From DATFWC01 sp963777755 (lineage in GTDB: Bacteria; Pseudomonadota; Alphaproteobacteria; Rhizobiales; Xanthobacteraceae), in assembly GCA_963777755.1 (NCBI GenBank), contig CAVZSC010000007.1, positions 106,811 through 170,810 of the forward strand: a stretch of 64,000 bases of DNA. Reading direction: 5' to 3'. A program made the position numbers and the translations under genes. Under the pieces are notes generated by a model, which saw only the letters and a list, made by a program, of their open reading frames with translations, was not told the DNA's origin and made no database searches. Shown here one piece after another: positions 17,439 through 26,286 of this stretch (the first letter of the stretch is position 1; the number at the start of each line of letters is the position of its first letter).

Positions 17439-18220
17439 CCGCTCGGCCGACGCCGCGGTGGCGCCTCCACATCAGGCCGACTGCCGCCGAGGTCCGCCAG
17501 CCGCCGCGCGGCTTCAATCGCCAAGTGGCGTTGCGCCTCATCGCGCGCTTGCGTCTCGACCAGCAGGCCCTGCCGCTCATAGCGGCTGCGGGTCTTGCTG
17601 AAACGGACGACGACCGCATGCCTCTTACTCTTCGCCTTGGCCAGCCGCGTGAGCTTGGCGTTTCCGGCCGAGAGGAACTCGAGGTCGCCGAGACCGACGC
17701 AGGTCATGCACGCCGGGCCCTCCTTCTCCATCATCAGAATATCACCGGTGTGGCCGCAGCGATGGCATTTCCAATCGCGGTTGCGCGGCAGGATCGCCAC
17801 CAGCTCCGGCACGCGACTCGCTTTCTCGGCCAAGCGCTCGCGCTTCTTTTCGGACAGCCGGCTCGACACGAAGTGCGTCCGATAAGTCTGCTCGACGGTC
17901 GGGTCGCCGCTCCTGCTGAAGCGCAGCTCCTGATGTCCGGGCGTCCGTGCCACGTAGGAGGCCTCGCTCGGAATCAATCCGTTGCGGTTCGCCCAGGATT
18001 GCAGCAGCTGGATCGCTTCGGAAACGCGCGCGGGATTGGCCTGCAGCGTCTGTTCCAGGCAGTCGAGCTGCCCCTGCAGCCACCGCTTCACCGTTCCGCC
18101 ATCGACCCATCCTATCCCCAGGAACATGTCGACGGCACTCACGTAGTGATGGTCGGCGAGCGCCGCCTCGGCGGCTCTCGCCACCCGCTCATCGAGCGGT
18201 TGCTTGTTGGTACGAGACAT
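17435..18220 (-). CDS. zinc-ribbon protein of unknown function
   Basis: 261 residues. Not recognised with certainty. A zinc-ribbon-like knuckle is clear: CHRC then CMTC (WKCHRCGHTGDI...GPACMTCVGLGDL). It is followed by LSAGNAKLTRLAKAKSKRHAVVV and KTRSRYERQGLLVE, a block that recurs in uncharacterised bacterial proteins. The N-terminal half is helical and holds DMFLGIGWVDGGTVKRWLQGQ. The C-terminus is Arg/Pro-rich. No signal peptide or membrane segment. It could bind nucleic acid, but this is only an inference from the ribbon and basic residues. Confidence 0.7.
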   Translation of the reverse strand: MSRTNKQPLDERVARAAEAALADHHYVSAVDMFLGIGWVDGGTVKRWLQGQLDCLEQTLQANPARVSEAIQLLQSWANRNGLIPSEASYVARTPGHQELRFSRSGDPTVEQTYRTHFVSSRLSEKKRERLAEKASRVPELVAILPRNRDWKCHRCGHTGDILMMEKEGPACMTCVGLGDLEFLSAGNAKLTRLAKAKSKRHAVVVRFSKTRSRYERQGLLVETQARDEAQRHLAIEAARRLADLGGSRPDVEAPPRRRPSG

Positions 18221-18332
18221 CGCGCCATCCCCAAAGGATGCCGGGGACGTACACGGTAAATCCGCTCAGGCGTCTTCGTCCAGCCTCGTCGTGCGGGCGG
18301 GCGCGATCACGGACGGGATGCGGCACCGCAAG

Positions 18333-19082
18333 TCACCGGGCAGCACGAGTTGCCAGGAGCCTGGCCAACGTCGTGCGCGTCGACGCGTCCAAAATTCCAT
18401 CGACACGCGCGGGACGGAAATGGCGCTGGAACGCCGCGACCACGTCGCGCGTCTGCGCATCGCTCACGCCGGTCGGCGCGATACCGTAGCCGTATTCCGA
18501 CAGCTGCGTCTGGATTGCGCGCAGCGCGTCCGCCATCAATTCAGGCTGATCGCGCGTGATCGGCTCGGGCGCGACCCACACGCCGACGCCGGCGGCGGCG
18601 AGTTGCTCCCAGGGAAATTTCTCCCCCGGATCCTGCTTGCGCGCCGGCGCCACGTCCGAGTGGCCGAGCACGCGCTCGGGGCGAATGCGGTTGCGCGCCA
18701 CGATATCGCGGGCGAGCGCGATGACGGCGGCGATCTGCGGCTCGGGGAAGTCGCGGTAGTCCCAGTAATGGCCCGGATTGGCGATCTCGATGCCGATCGA
18801 GCGCGAGTTGATGTCGGTCGCGCCGGCCCACGACCCCTCGCCGGCGTGCCACGCCCGCCGCGCTTCCGGCACACATTGCATGATCTCGCCGTCCTCGAAC
18901 ACGACGTAATGCGCCGACACGTCGCTGCCCGGTTCGCACAGCTTGGCCAGCGCCTCCTGGGCATCCTGCATGCCGGTGTAGTGGAGGAGCAGCATGTCGG
19001 GGCGCTCGACCCCGCGGCGCTCGCCGTGATTGGGCGAGGCGAGCACGCGGGCGACGAGGCTCGAGTCCGGCGCGAACGTCAT
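18333..19082 (-). CDS. N-acetylmuramoyl-L-alanine amidase (AmpD/AmiD family)
   Basis: 249 residues. Amidase_2 domain with zinc ligands visible: first His in MLLLHYTGM, then the late His and Asp in VLGHSDVAPARKQDPG, with SIGIEIANPGH between. Residues 175-245 form a peptidoglycan-binding domain type 1 (IQTQLSEYGYGI, VVAAFQRHFRPARVDGILDA). It cuts the MurNAc-L-Ala bond of muropeptides. No signal peptide is visible, so it is probably a cytoplasmic recycling enzyme, although the binding domain is more usual in outer-membrane AmiD. Confidence 0.9.
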   Translation of the reverse strand: MTFAPDSSLVARVLASPNHGERRGVERPDMLLLHYTGMQDAQEALAKLCEPGSDVSAHYVVFEDGEIMQCVPEARRAWHAGEGSWAGATDINSRSIGIEIANPGHYWDYRDFPEPQIAAVIALARDIVARNRIRPERVLGHSDVAPARKQDPGEKFPWEQLAAAGVGVWVAPEPITRDQPELMADALRAIQTQLSEYGYGIAPTGVSDAQTRDVVAAFQRHFRPARVDGILDASTRTTLARLLATRAAR

Positions 19083-19119
19083 TGCGGTCGCAACGGGCCG
19101 CGCGGCACGATGAAGCCCC

Positions 19120-20100
19120 TCATTCGGTCGAGGCTCCGCTCAGCTTGATCGGGCCGGCCCACTTGGCGATTTCGCTGCGCAGGAAGCCGGTCAGGTACTC
19201 GGGGCCCCGGCGCTCGGCGGGAACCACGCTGGCGCCGAGGGTCTCCAGCCGCTCGCGCACGGCCGGCGTGTCGAGCGTCGCGTTCAGGGCGGCGGCGAGG
19301 CGCTGCACGATCGGCGCCGGCGTATCGGCGGGGAAGAACATCCCGTGCCAGCTGCTGGTATCGAACCCGGCGAGACCCTGCTCGATGGCGGTCGCCACCT
19401 GCGGCAGCACGCCGGCCCGCTGCGGCGACAGCGTCGCGATCGGCTTGACCGCGTTGCCCTGGATGAACGGCAGCGTGCCCGACACCACGTCGCAGATGTA
19501 GTCGACGCGTCCGGCGGCGATGTCCTGCGTCGCCAGCGTGGTGGACCGGTAGGGAATGTGCGTCGCACCGATGCCAGTGAGAGAGTTGAGCAGCGTGCAG
19601 GCGATGTGCGCCGCCGAGCCGGGGCCGGCCGAGCCGTATTTCAAGGTGTCCGGATTAGCCTTCGCGTACGCAATGAGCTCGCGCAGCGAGCTCACCGGCA
19701 GGTCCTTGCGCACCACCAGGATGCGCGGTTGCTCGATGGTCAGGCCGACGGCCGCAAACTCCGCCGCCGCATCATAGAGCGGCTTCTTGTGCAGCGATTG
19801 GCTGAACGCGTGGGTGGCGATGTTGCCGAGCACGAACTGATAGCCGTCGGGCGCGGCCTTGGCGATGCGATTGGAGCCGGTCATCCCGCCGGCGCCGCCG
19901 ACGTTCTCCACCACGATCTGGCGACCCAGGATCTCGCTCACCCGCTGCGCCAGGATCCGGCCGGCGACGTCGACCGGACCGCCGGCCGCGAACGGAACCA
20001 CCATGGTCACCGGTCGGCTCGGCCAGTCTTCGGCACGAGCCGAGGCCGGCAGCACGAGGCCGAATGCCAGTGCCGCCACAATCGCCACTCGCGCCTTCAT
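19120..20100 (-). CDS. Bug-family (TctC-like) solute-binding protein
   Basis: 326 residues with signal peptide VAIVAALAFGLVLPASARAE and the family markers WPSRPVTMVVPFAAGGPVD, VVENVGGAGG and TLKYGSAGPGSAAHI. Periplasmic receptor, ligand unknown. No TctA/TctB genes nearby. It follows the amidase on the same strand, 37 bases upstream of it, so the two could share a transcript. Confidence 0.88.
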   Translation of the reverse strand: MKARVAIVAALAFGLVLPASARAEDWPSRPVTMVVPFAAGGPVDVAGRILAQRVSEILGRQIVVENVGGAGGMTGSNRIAKAAPDGYQFVLGNIATHAFSQSLHKKPLYDAAAEFAAVGLTIEQPRILVVRKDLPVSSLRELIAYAKANPDTLKYGSAGPGSAAHIACTLLNSLTGIGATHIPYRSTTLATQDIAAGRVDYICDVVSGTLPFIQGNAVKPIATLSPQRAGVLPQVATAIEQGLAGFDTSSWHGMFFPADTPAPIVQRLAAALNATLDTPAVRERLETLGASVVPAERRGPEYLTGFLRSEIAKWAGPIKLSGASTE

Positions 20101-20177
20101 CCGCTCCTCCCTCGATCGAGATTCCGAAACCTAGCAATGCCGGTGGGATTTGTCGCGCGTCGGGACCCGCCAACGCA

Positions 20178-20214
20178 GAAGGCCCGGATCCACCAGGGAT
20201 CCGGGCCTTCTTTG
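20178..20214 (-). terminator. strong hairpin, probable terminator of the PRC-barrel gene
   Basis: GAAGGCCCGGATCC (20178-20191) and GGATCCGGGCCTTC (20197-20210) form a perfect 14-bp stem with a five-base loop. It lies 3' of the PRC-barrel gene and 5' of the Bug gene. The T-tract is short (TTTG on the plus strand), so Rho-independent action is likely but not certain. Confidence 0.6.
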
Positions 20215-20236
20215 CCCCGGCAATGGTCCGGGAACG

Positions 20237-20773
20237 CTACTTCATGGCGCCGCCGCCCATCGGACGCGTGTTTCCGCCGCCCGGCGCAGTTCCGGTGGTC
20301 GCGCGCGGCTCCTTATAGGGCTCGAAGTTCGCCGCGTCCTTGAGCTGCTCCTTGGTCATGGAGATCTTCAGCTTGGGCGAGGAGCTGGTCGCCGACTTGG
20401 GGTCGCCGGGCACGACCTGGAACGCGTCCGGGGCGAGTGCCACCTCCTTCGACCCCATTCCGAGGAAACCGCCGACGCCCACCACGTAGGCTTCGATCTT
20501 TCCGGTCTTGTCGAACAGGATGTCCGACACGTCGCCCACCTTCTGGTCGTCGGGGCCGACCACGTCGGTGCCCTTGAACTTCGAGGCGAGCCACTGATCC
20601 GGCTTCTGCGAAGCGATGAACTTCGCGTCTCCGGTCTTCATGTCGCTCTTCATCTCGGTCGACGCACTGGGAGCGGCCGCCGGTGGGGTCGACGAGGGGG
20701 GTGAGGTTTGAGCAAGCGCGCTGCCAATCGCGAACGCGCTGACAGCCGACATCAAGGCTAACCGTTTCAGCAT
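20237..20773 (-). CDS. exported PRC-barrel domain protein
   Basis: 178 residues. Signal peptide MLKRLALMSAVSAFAIGSALA, then a Pro/Ala/Ser-rich linker, then a PRC-barrel domain (VGDVSDILFDKTGKIEAYVVGVGGFLGMGSKEVAL). The C-terminus is Gly-rich. Such proteins are common in Hyphomicrobiales and are thought to act in the envelope; the role is unknown. ATG 20773 is chosen because GGAGG sits five to six bases before it; an upstream ATG (20785) lacks one. Confidence 0.85.
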   Translation of the reverse strand: MLKRLALMSAVSAFAIGSALAQTSPPSSTPPAAAPSASTEMKSDMKTGDAKFIASQKPDQWLASKFKGTDVVGPDDQKVGDVSDILFDKTGKIEAYVVGVGGFLGMGSKEVALAPDAFQVVPGDPKSATSSSPKLKISMTKEQLKDAANFEPYKEPRATTGTAPGGGNTRPMGGGAMK

Positions 20774-21078
20774 TGTGGCCTCCATGAGTAATCGTTTTCA
20801 GGAAGCCGGGGTCCGCCGAGACCAGGCCTCCTGCCGGTTTGACAACTCGCCAGCATCGGACCCGTTCCGGACAATGTGATGCGGGCGGCAGAACCCATGC
20901 GTGATTCGTCTGGCGTGAGGGAACCGTGGGTTGGGCCAGCCCGGCGGGTCGCACGCGGTACCGTGCTGCAGCCGAAAGACCGCCCGCTCCGGCAACGATT
21001 CCTTAATCTTAACCAAGGTTAATTGCCCCGAAGCACCGTGCTTCGGGCAGACCCGAGCAGCCGGGCCGTTCCGTTGAC

Positions 21079-21113
21079 GTCCACAATATCCCATGATATC
21101 CCATTGTTTCCCA
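21079..21113. promoter_or_regulatory. MraZ boxes upstream of mraZ
   Basis: On the minus strand TGGGA occurs three times at exact ten-base spacing (plus-strand TCCCA at 21089, 21099 and 21109), with a near copy, TGGAC, ten bases further on (21079). MraZ is known to bind TGGGN direct repeats separated by five bases at its own promoter. The repeats are in an AT-richer pocket 86 bases before the mraZ start. The rest of 20786-21198 holds no gene; a palindrome TTAACCAAGGTTAA lies at 21009-21022. Confidence 0.8.
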
Positions 21114-21198
21114 TACCGGGCTGCCGCCGGCCTCGCCAAATCAGCGACAACGACGGTCCTGCCCGTGGGGTGGACGACCGCGGGGGGCCGGACGCACG

Positions 21199-21678
21199 AT
21201 GAACCGCTTCGTGTCGAACTACACGTTGCGGCTCGATGCCAAGGGACGGGTTTCGATCCCGGCACCGTTTCGTCAGGTGCTCGCCCGCGACGGGTTCGAC
21301 GGGCTTTATTGCTATCCGGCGATCGACCACCCGGCGCTCGATGCCGGCGGCAACGCCCTGCTGGGCGAGATCGAGCAGCTGATCGCGACCTATCCACCCT
21401 ATTCGGACGAGCGGGAGAATCTGTCGACCGCGCTGTACGGAACGAGCGAGACGTTGAGCATCGACGGCGAAGGCCGCGTCGTCCTGACGGAAAGGCTCAA
21501 GAGCCATGCCGGGATCAGCGATGCGGTCGCGTTCGTCGGCCTCGGCCACAAGTTTCAGATCTGGGAGCCGGAGCGCTTCCGCGCGCAACTCGCGGGGGCC
21601 ACCGAGATGGTGCGCGCGCTCAAGAAGCAACTCGGTTCCCGGAGGGCGGCGCACGATGCGCTCGGAGCACGGGAATGA
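21199..21678 (+). CDS. mraZ: transcriptional regulator MraZ
   Basis: 159 residues, close to the usual length of 140-160. Two AbrB-like SpoVT swapped-hairpin repeats are visible: YTLRLDAKGRVSIPAPFRQVL near the start and SIDGEGRVVLTERLKSH in the second half. MraZ controls the dcw operon from direct TGGGN repeats, which are present upstream. First gene of the cluster; its stop overlaps the rsmH start (ATGA). Confidence 0.95.
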   Translation: MNRFVSNYTLRLDAKGRVSIPAPFRQVLARDGFDGLYCYPAIDHPALDAGGNALLGEIEQLIATYPPYSDERENLSTALYGTSETLSIDGEGRVVLTERLKSHAGISDAVAFVGLGHKFQIWEPERFRAQLAGATEMVRALKKQLGSRRAAHDALGARE

Positions 21679-23096
21679 CGATGGGCGGCGGCACCGGTGA
21701 GGGTGCCGCTGGCGGACCAGCCCGTCATATTCCCGTGCTTGCCCGCCCCGCGCTGGAATTCCTGCGCGTTCGCGACGGCGGCCGCTACATCGACGGAACG
21801 TTTGGCGCCGGGGGCCACAGCCGCCTCATGCTGGCGGCGGGCGCGGCGCGCGTCGTCGCCATCGATCGCGACCCGGCGGCGATCGCCGGCGGAGCCGCCC
21901 TCGTCGCCGCATCGGGCGGCCGCCTCGCCCTGATGCAGGAGCAGTTCTCGGCGCTCGATTCCGTCGCGCGCGACCTCGGCATCCCGACGGTCGACGGCGT
22001 GCTGCTCGACGTCGGCGTGTCCTCGATGCAGATCGACGATGCCGAGCGTGGATTCTCGTTCCGTCACGACGGGCCGCTGGATATGCGCATGGGTCGCGAA
22101 GGGATCAGCGCCGCCGACGTGGTTGCGCACGCCCCGGAACGCGATCTTGCCGCCGTCATCGCGGTGCTCGGCGAAGAGCACCGCGCGCGCGCCGTCGCAC
22201 GGGCGATCGTCAAGGCGCGCGCCGAGTCGCCGATCACCACGACGCGAGCGCTCGCCGATATCGTAGGGCGCGTCGTCCATGGCAGGCCCGGCGACATTCA
22301 CCCGGCGACCCGCACCTTCCAGGCGCTGCGCATCTACGTCAACGACGAGTTGGGAGAGATTGCCGGTGCGCTGCATGCGGCCGAACGCATCCTGGCGCCG
22401 GGCGGCCGTCTCGCCGTCATCACCTTTCACTCGCTCGAGGATCGCATCGTCAAGACGTTCCTCGCCGCGCGCGCCACGGTGCGCCGCGGATCACGCCACC
22501 TGCCCGATGTCCCGGAGGCGGCGCCGAGCTTCCGGCTCCTCACCCGCCGGCCGGTCGGACCCGAGGAGGACGAAATCGCCGCCAATCCGCGCGCCCGGTC
22601 GGCGAAACTGCGTGCCGCCGAACGCCTCGATGCCGATCCGATCGCGAGCGAGCCGATCGAGTCCGATGGCACGCCTGCCGGCCCTCTCGGCCATCACGCG
22701 AGGGCACTGATGCTGCGCCTCATCAATCTCGCCGTCATCGGGGCCCTGGTGCTCGCCGCCGGCTGGGTCTACGAGATCAAGTATGCGTCGACCCGCCAGG
22801 CCGAGGGCGTCGCCAAGCTCAGGGTGGAGATCCGGCGCGAGCGCGACGCCATCGCGGCGCTGCGCGCCGAATGGGCCCAGCTCGACAATCCCGATCGCAT
22901 CCAGATCCTCGCCAAGCGCCACCTGACGCTCAAGCCCATCGAAGGTACGCAGTTTGATTCCCTCGACCGCCTGCCCGCGAAGCCGATCGAGATCGTTCCC
23001 CCCGGCACCGCCGACCCGATCGGCGCGCTGATCGAGACGATGGCGGATCCCGAGGTACTGACCGGCAGCGTTCCCGACCCGGAGGGCACCCCGTGA
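21675..23096 (+). CDS. rsmH: 16S rRNA m4C1402 methyltransferase RsmH, open into FtsL
   Basis: RsmH methylates N4 of C1402 in 16S rRNA. The first 345 residues match it: HIPVLARPALEFL, the SAM-binding DGTFGAGGHS, VDGVLLDVGVSSMQ, GFSFRHDGPLDMRM, and VITFHSLEDRIVK. Normally rsmH ends before ftsL. Here there is no stop: the frame runs through 22709 straight into the FtsL start at 22710 and on to 23096, giving a 473-residue fusion if read through. A TGA at 22708-22710 overlapping the FtsL ATG (TGATG) is in another frame, as if a small indel near the rsmH end had lost the original stop. The start ATG 21675 overlaps the mraZ stop. Confidence 0.88.
   Translation: MTMGGGTGEGAAGGPARHIPVLARPALEFLRVRDGGRYIDGTFGAGGHSRLMLAAGAARVVAIDRDPAAIAGGAALVAASGGRLALMQEQFSALDSVARDLGIPTVDGVLLDVGVSSMQIDDAERGFSFRHDGPLDMRMGREGISAADVVAHAPERDLAAVIAVLGEEHRARAVARAIVKARAESPITTTRALADIVGRVVHGRPGDIHPATRTFQALRIYVNDELGEIAGALHAAERILAPGGRLAVITFHSLEDRIVKTFLAARATVRRGSRHLPDVPEAAPSFRLLTRRPVGPEEDEIAANPRARSAKLRAAERLDADPIASEPIESDGTPAGPLGHHARALMLRLINLAVIGALVLAAGWVYEIKYASTRQAEGVAKLRVEIRRERDAIAALRAEWAQLDNPDRIQILAKRHLTLKPIEGTQFDSLDRLPAKPIEIVPPGTADPIGALIETMADPEVLTGSVPDPEGTP
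22710..23096 (+). CDS. ftsL: cell division protein FtsL
   Basis: 128 residues from the internal ATG 22710, which has GAGGG six to seven bases upstream, so FtsL can be made alone. One N-terminal membrane helix (LINLAVIGALVLAAGWVYEIKY), then a coiled-coil segment (RQAEGVAKLRVEIRRERDAI) and the short conserved LDNPDRIQILAKRHL. FtsL pairs with FtsB and FtsQ in the divisome and activates FtsWI. It is in the same frame as rsmH with no stop between them. It overlaps ftsI by four bases (GTGA). Confidence 0.88.
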   Translation: MLRLINLAVIGALVLAAGWVYEIKYASTRQAEGVAKLRVEIRRERDAIAALRAEWAQLDNPDRIQILAKRHLTLKPIEGTQFDSLDRLPAKPIEIVPPGTADPIGALIETMADPEVLTGSVPDPEGTP

Positions 23097-24841
23097 CGAC
23101 CAAAGCCGTGCTGGCCAAGGCCCTGGGGGCGCCGACGGAGCCGTGGCGGCGCCGCTTCATCCGCGCTCTGCTCTACGGCCGCAACGCCGACCGCGGCGCC
23201 AAGTCGAAGACCCGCGTCGCGCTGGCCATCATCGGGTTCACGGCCATCTACACGGTGATCGCGCTGCGCCTCGCCATGTTCGCCGTCGTGCCGGAGAGTC
23301 ACATGGTGAGGCGCGCCGGCCAGGATGCGGTGGCGACCGCCCGTCCCGACATCCTCGATCGCAACGGCGACATTCTGGCGACCGACGTGCGCATGCCGTC
23401 GCTGTTCGGCGAGCCGCGCAAGATCATCGACGTCGACGAGGCGACCGAGCTGTTGACCGCGGTGCTGCCCGACCTCGACACCGCCGAAGTGCGCGAGCGG
23501 CTCGGCTCCAAGCGCGGCTTCGTGTGGCTCAAGCGCGAGATCAAGCCGCGCCAGCAGCAGGAGATCCATCGCCTCGGCATTCCCGGCATCGGCTTCCTGT
23601 CGGAGAACAAGCGGGTCTATCCGAACGGCGCCGAGGTCTCCCACCTCATCGGCCTCGTCAATATCGACAACCAAGGCATCGCCGGCATCGAGAAATGGCT
23701 CGACGGCAACGGGCTCGCCGACCTGCACCGGGCGGGCTTCGCCTCCGACAGCCAGCAGAAGCCGATCGAGCTCGCGGTCGACGTGCGCGTCCAGCACGCG
23801 TTGCGCGACGAGCTGATCGCCGCCGCCGAGCATTTCAAGGCGAAGGCCGCCGCCGGGCTGGTGGTCGACGTGAACACCGGCGAGATCATCTCGATGGTGT
23901 CGGTGCCCGACTACGATCCCAACAACCCGCGCGAGGCCAACGACCCGACCCGCATCAACCGCCTGACCACAGGCGTGTTCGAGCTCGGCTCGACCTTCAA
24001 GGCGCTGACCCTGGCGATGGCGCTCGACTCCGGCAAGGTGACGCTCAACTCCTCGTTCGATGCGCGCGTGCCGCTGCGCTACGGCCGGTTCAACATCCAT
24101 GACTATCACGCCCAGCGCCGCATCCTCACGATTCCGGAGATCTTCACCTATTCGTCGAACATCGGCACCGCGCGCGCCGCGCTCTCGCTGGGCGTCGAGC
24201 ATCACAAGTGGTTCCTCAGGAAGATGGGCCAGCTCGACCGGCTGCGCACGGAACTGCCCGAGAGCGCCGAGCCGCTGGTGCCCAAGCGGTGGGGCGAGCT
24301 CAACACCGTCACCATCGCGTTCGGCCACGGTCTCTCGGTCGCGCCGCTGCAGGCGGTGATGGCGATCAACGCGCTGGTCAACGGCGGCTATCTCATCCCG
24401 CCGACCTTCATGAAGCGCAGCGAGGAAGAGGCGCGCGCGCTCGCCAAGGTCGTGGTCAAGCCGGAGACGAGCGACAAGATGCGCTATCTGATGCGCCTCA
24501 ACGCCGAGAAGGGTACCGCCGGCAAGGCCGACATCAAGGGCTACTACGTCGGCGGCAAGACCGGCACGTCGGAAAAGGTGGTGGGCGGCCGCTATTCGAA
24601 GACGAAGCTGCTCAACACGTTCACCGCCGTGCTGCCGATGGACAAGCCGAAATACCAGGTGCTCATCATGCTCGACGAGCCGCAGCCGGCCAAGGAGACG
24701 CACGGCTACGCCACCTCGGGCTGGAACGCGGCGCCGACCGCCGGCAAGGTCATCGCCCGCATCGCCCCGCTGCTCGGCCTCGAGCCGCGCTTCGACCTGC
24801 CTCCGGCCGACCAACTGATCCTGGCGTCGGTGAAGCGCTGA
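23093..24841 (+). CDS. ftsI: septal peptidoglycan transpeptidase FtsI (PBP3)
   Basis: 582 residues from GTG 23093. Cytoplasmic tail, one membrane helix (about residues 42-65), dimerisation domain beginning TARPDILDRNGDILATD, then the transpeptidase domain with SxxK at Ser300-Lys303 (STFK), SSN at 354-356 and KTG at 489-491. All catalytic motifs are intact. Class B PBP that cross-links septal wall together with FtsW. In this genome it is cut off from murE by an IS110-type element starting about 75 bases after its stop. Confidence 0.96.
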   Translation: MTTKAVLAKALGAPTEPWRRRFIRALLYGRNADRGAKSKTRVALAIIGFTAIYTVIALRLAMFAVVPESHMVRRAGQDAVATARPDILDRNGDILATDVRMPSLFGEPRKIIDVDEATELLTAVLPDLDTAEVRERLGSKRGFVWLKREIKPRQQQEIHRLGIPGIGFLSENKRVYPNGAEVSHLIGLVNIDNQGIAGIEKWLDGNGLADLHRAGFASDSQQKPIELAVDVRVQHALRDELIAAAEHFKAKAAAGLVVDVNTGEIISMVSVPDYDPNNPREANDPTRINRLTTGVFELGSTFKALTLAMALDSGKVTLNSSFDARVPLRYGRFNIHDYHAQRRILTIPEIFTYSSNIGTARAALSLGVEHHKWFLRKMGQLDRLRTELPESAEPLVPKRWGELNTVTIAFGHGLSVAPLQAVMAINALVNGGYLIPPTFMKRSEEEARALAKVVVKPETSDKMRYLMRLNAEKGTAGKADIKGYYVGGKTGTSEKVVGGRYSKTKLLNTFTAVLPMDKPKYQVLIMLDEPQPAKETHGYATSGWNAAPTAGKVIARIAPLLGLEPRFDLPPADQLILASVKR

Positions 24842-24914
24842 TGGTGCGGCTGGCTCCGCAGTTACTCAGATCGATTGCGTGAGGCTTGCTCCATCCCTCC
24901 GCTGAAAGGGGAGG

Positions 24915-25035
24915 ACCTCCTACCGTTTGTCAAACTGGATTGCGGGGTGAGTACCCCGCAATGAACGACCCGAGCCGATTTGCAGGTCGGGACGAAGGAA
25001 TGGTCGCCCTGGTCGAACAAAGGAATGACCATCGA
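24915..25035 (-). ncRNA. candidate bridge-RNA region of the IS110 element
   Basis: The non-coding stretch 3' of the transposase carries stable hairpins, including a perfect eight-bp stem TGCGGGGT-GAGT-ACCCCGCA (24941-24960) and GTTTGTCAAAC. IS110-family recombinases use an RNA from a non-coding end of the element to choose target and donor; in IS1111-type members it lies after the transposase. No guide-target match was demonstrated, so this is a candidate only. Confidence 0.25.
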
Positions 25036-26286
25036 TCAGGCCGCCGCCAGCTGCACCGCCCTATGATCGGGATCGAACAGCTGCTGGCGTTCCAGCAAGG
25101 TGCAGGCGACCATCAGCAGGCGATCTCCGACCGTGCGCAGCGCCCGGCCATGGCTGTGGCCACGGCGGCGCAATTCCGCATAGCGTTGTTGGCTGATGGG
25201 ATCGTGCTGGATCGCGCCCCGTGCCCAGTGATAGAGCGCCTCCCGCAGACGCTTGTTGCAGGCATAGCGGCGAATGACGACGCAGCTTTTGCCGCTGCGG
25301 TGGGTCACCGGCGCCTGTCCAGACAGGGCGCGCAAGGCCTGATAATCTCGGCGCTGCAGAAGGTCCGATCCTTCGGCAAGCAGCGTGGCGAGGATGATCC
25401 TGCCGAGCCCTGGGAAGGAGCGCAGGATTGCCACGTCACGCTGCGCCGACTGCCCCGGCTGGCTCTCCTGGGCCGCTGCCAAGGTGTCGCACAGCTGGTC
25501 CAACTGGCGCTCCACCTCCTTGATCTGCCGATTGATCAGCTGGATGCGCTCGGACAGTTGTCGGATGCGCGCAGTTGCGGCTTCCGCGGTGCCGGGGGCG
25601 ACCCAGAGCGCCTTCTGGCGCAAGATCCGCAGCACCGCGGCGGCATCCAGGCGGCGAATGCGGTGGGCCTTGAGGACGCCGGCGATCGTGCTCTCGCTGA
25701 CCCGCGCCGCCTTGGCCGGCGTGGAGGCTTTGCTCCACACCGCGAGGAACCAGTCGGCGGCAAAGTCGTCGGTGAGCTCGATGGCCTGCGGATAGTAGCG
25801 CCACAGTTGCTCGCGCACCTGGTTGGCGTGCGCTGTGCGATCCTGCTGCAGATCCTCGTGCATGCGCGACCACTCGCGCAGTTCGATCAGCACCGGATCG
25901 TCGATCGCCAGACGTCGCAAGACATGGCGGTCGGTGCGCAAGGCATCGGCCGCCGTCTGTGCGTCGCGGCTGTCGTCCTTGGCGCCGGCAATCGTGAAGC
26001 GATCGCGAAAGCGATCGAGCTGCTTGGGATTGATCACGTAGACCTGGAACCCACGTTCCAACAAAGTCTCGACGATCGGCCCGCGCGGCATCTCGATCGC
26101 AATCGCGATCTGCCCAGGAGACACACCGGTACGCTCAAGCAGCCAGGTGCACAACTCTGCCAGCCCGCCGCCGCCGTGGGCGACCTCCCGCTCGCCCAGA
26201 CGTTGCCCGGTTGCATCGAGCAGGCACACACGATGCTTCTCCGATGCCCAGTCGATGCCAACAAAAAAGCGAATATCATCCATCAT
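25036..26286 (-). CDS. IS110-family transposase
   Basis: 416 residues from ATG 26286 (a GTG lies just before). The N-terminal RuvC-like DEDD domain has the first Asp in FFVGIDWASEKHRVCLLD, Glu in AIAIEMPRGP, and the Asp pair in GAKDDSRDAQTAADAL. A central coiled coil (about 210-270) follows, then the transposase_20 domain with FPGLGRIILATLLAEG and the catalytic Ser region LSGQAPVTHRSGKS. The protein seems intact, so the element could still be mobile. Confidence 0.93.
   Translation of the reverse strand: MMDDIRFFVGIDWASEKHRVCLLDATGQRLGEREVAHGGGGLAELCTWLLERTGVSPGQIAIAIEMPRGPIVETLLERGFQVYVINPKQLDRFRDRFTIAGAKDDSRDAQTAADALRTDRHVLRRLAIDDPVLIELREWSRMHEDLQQDRTAHANQVREQLWRYYPQAIELTDDFAADWFLAVWSKASTPAKAARVSESTIAGVLKAHRIRRLDAAAVLRILRQKALWVAPGTAEAATARIRQLSERIQLINRQIKEVERQLDQLCDTLAAAQESQPGQSAQRDVAILRSFPGLGRIILATLLAEGSDLLQRRDYQALRALSGQAPVTHRSGKSCVVIRRYACNKRLREALYHWARGAIQHDPISQQRYAELRRRGHSHGRALRTVGDRLLMVACTLLERQQLFDPDHRAVQLAAA

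Noticed and set aside
21009..21022. TTAACCAAGGTTAA as a CtrA site near mraZ
   Set aside because: The two TTAA halves are six bases apart instead of the seven in the CtrA consensus. Kept only as a note.
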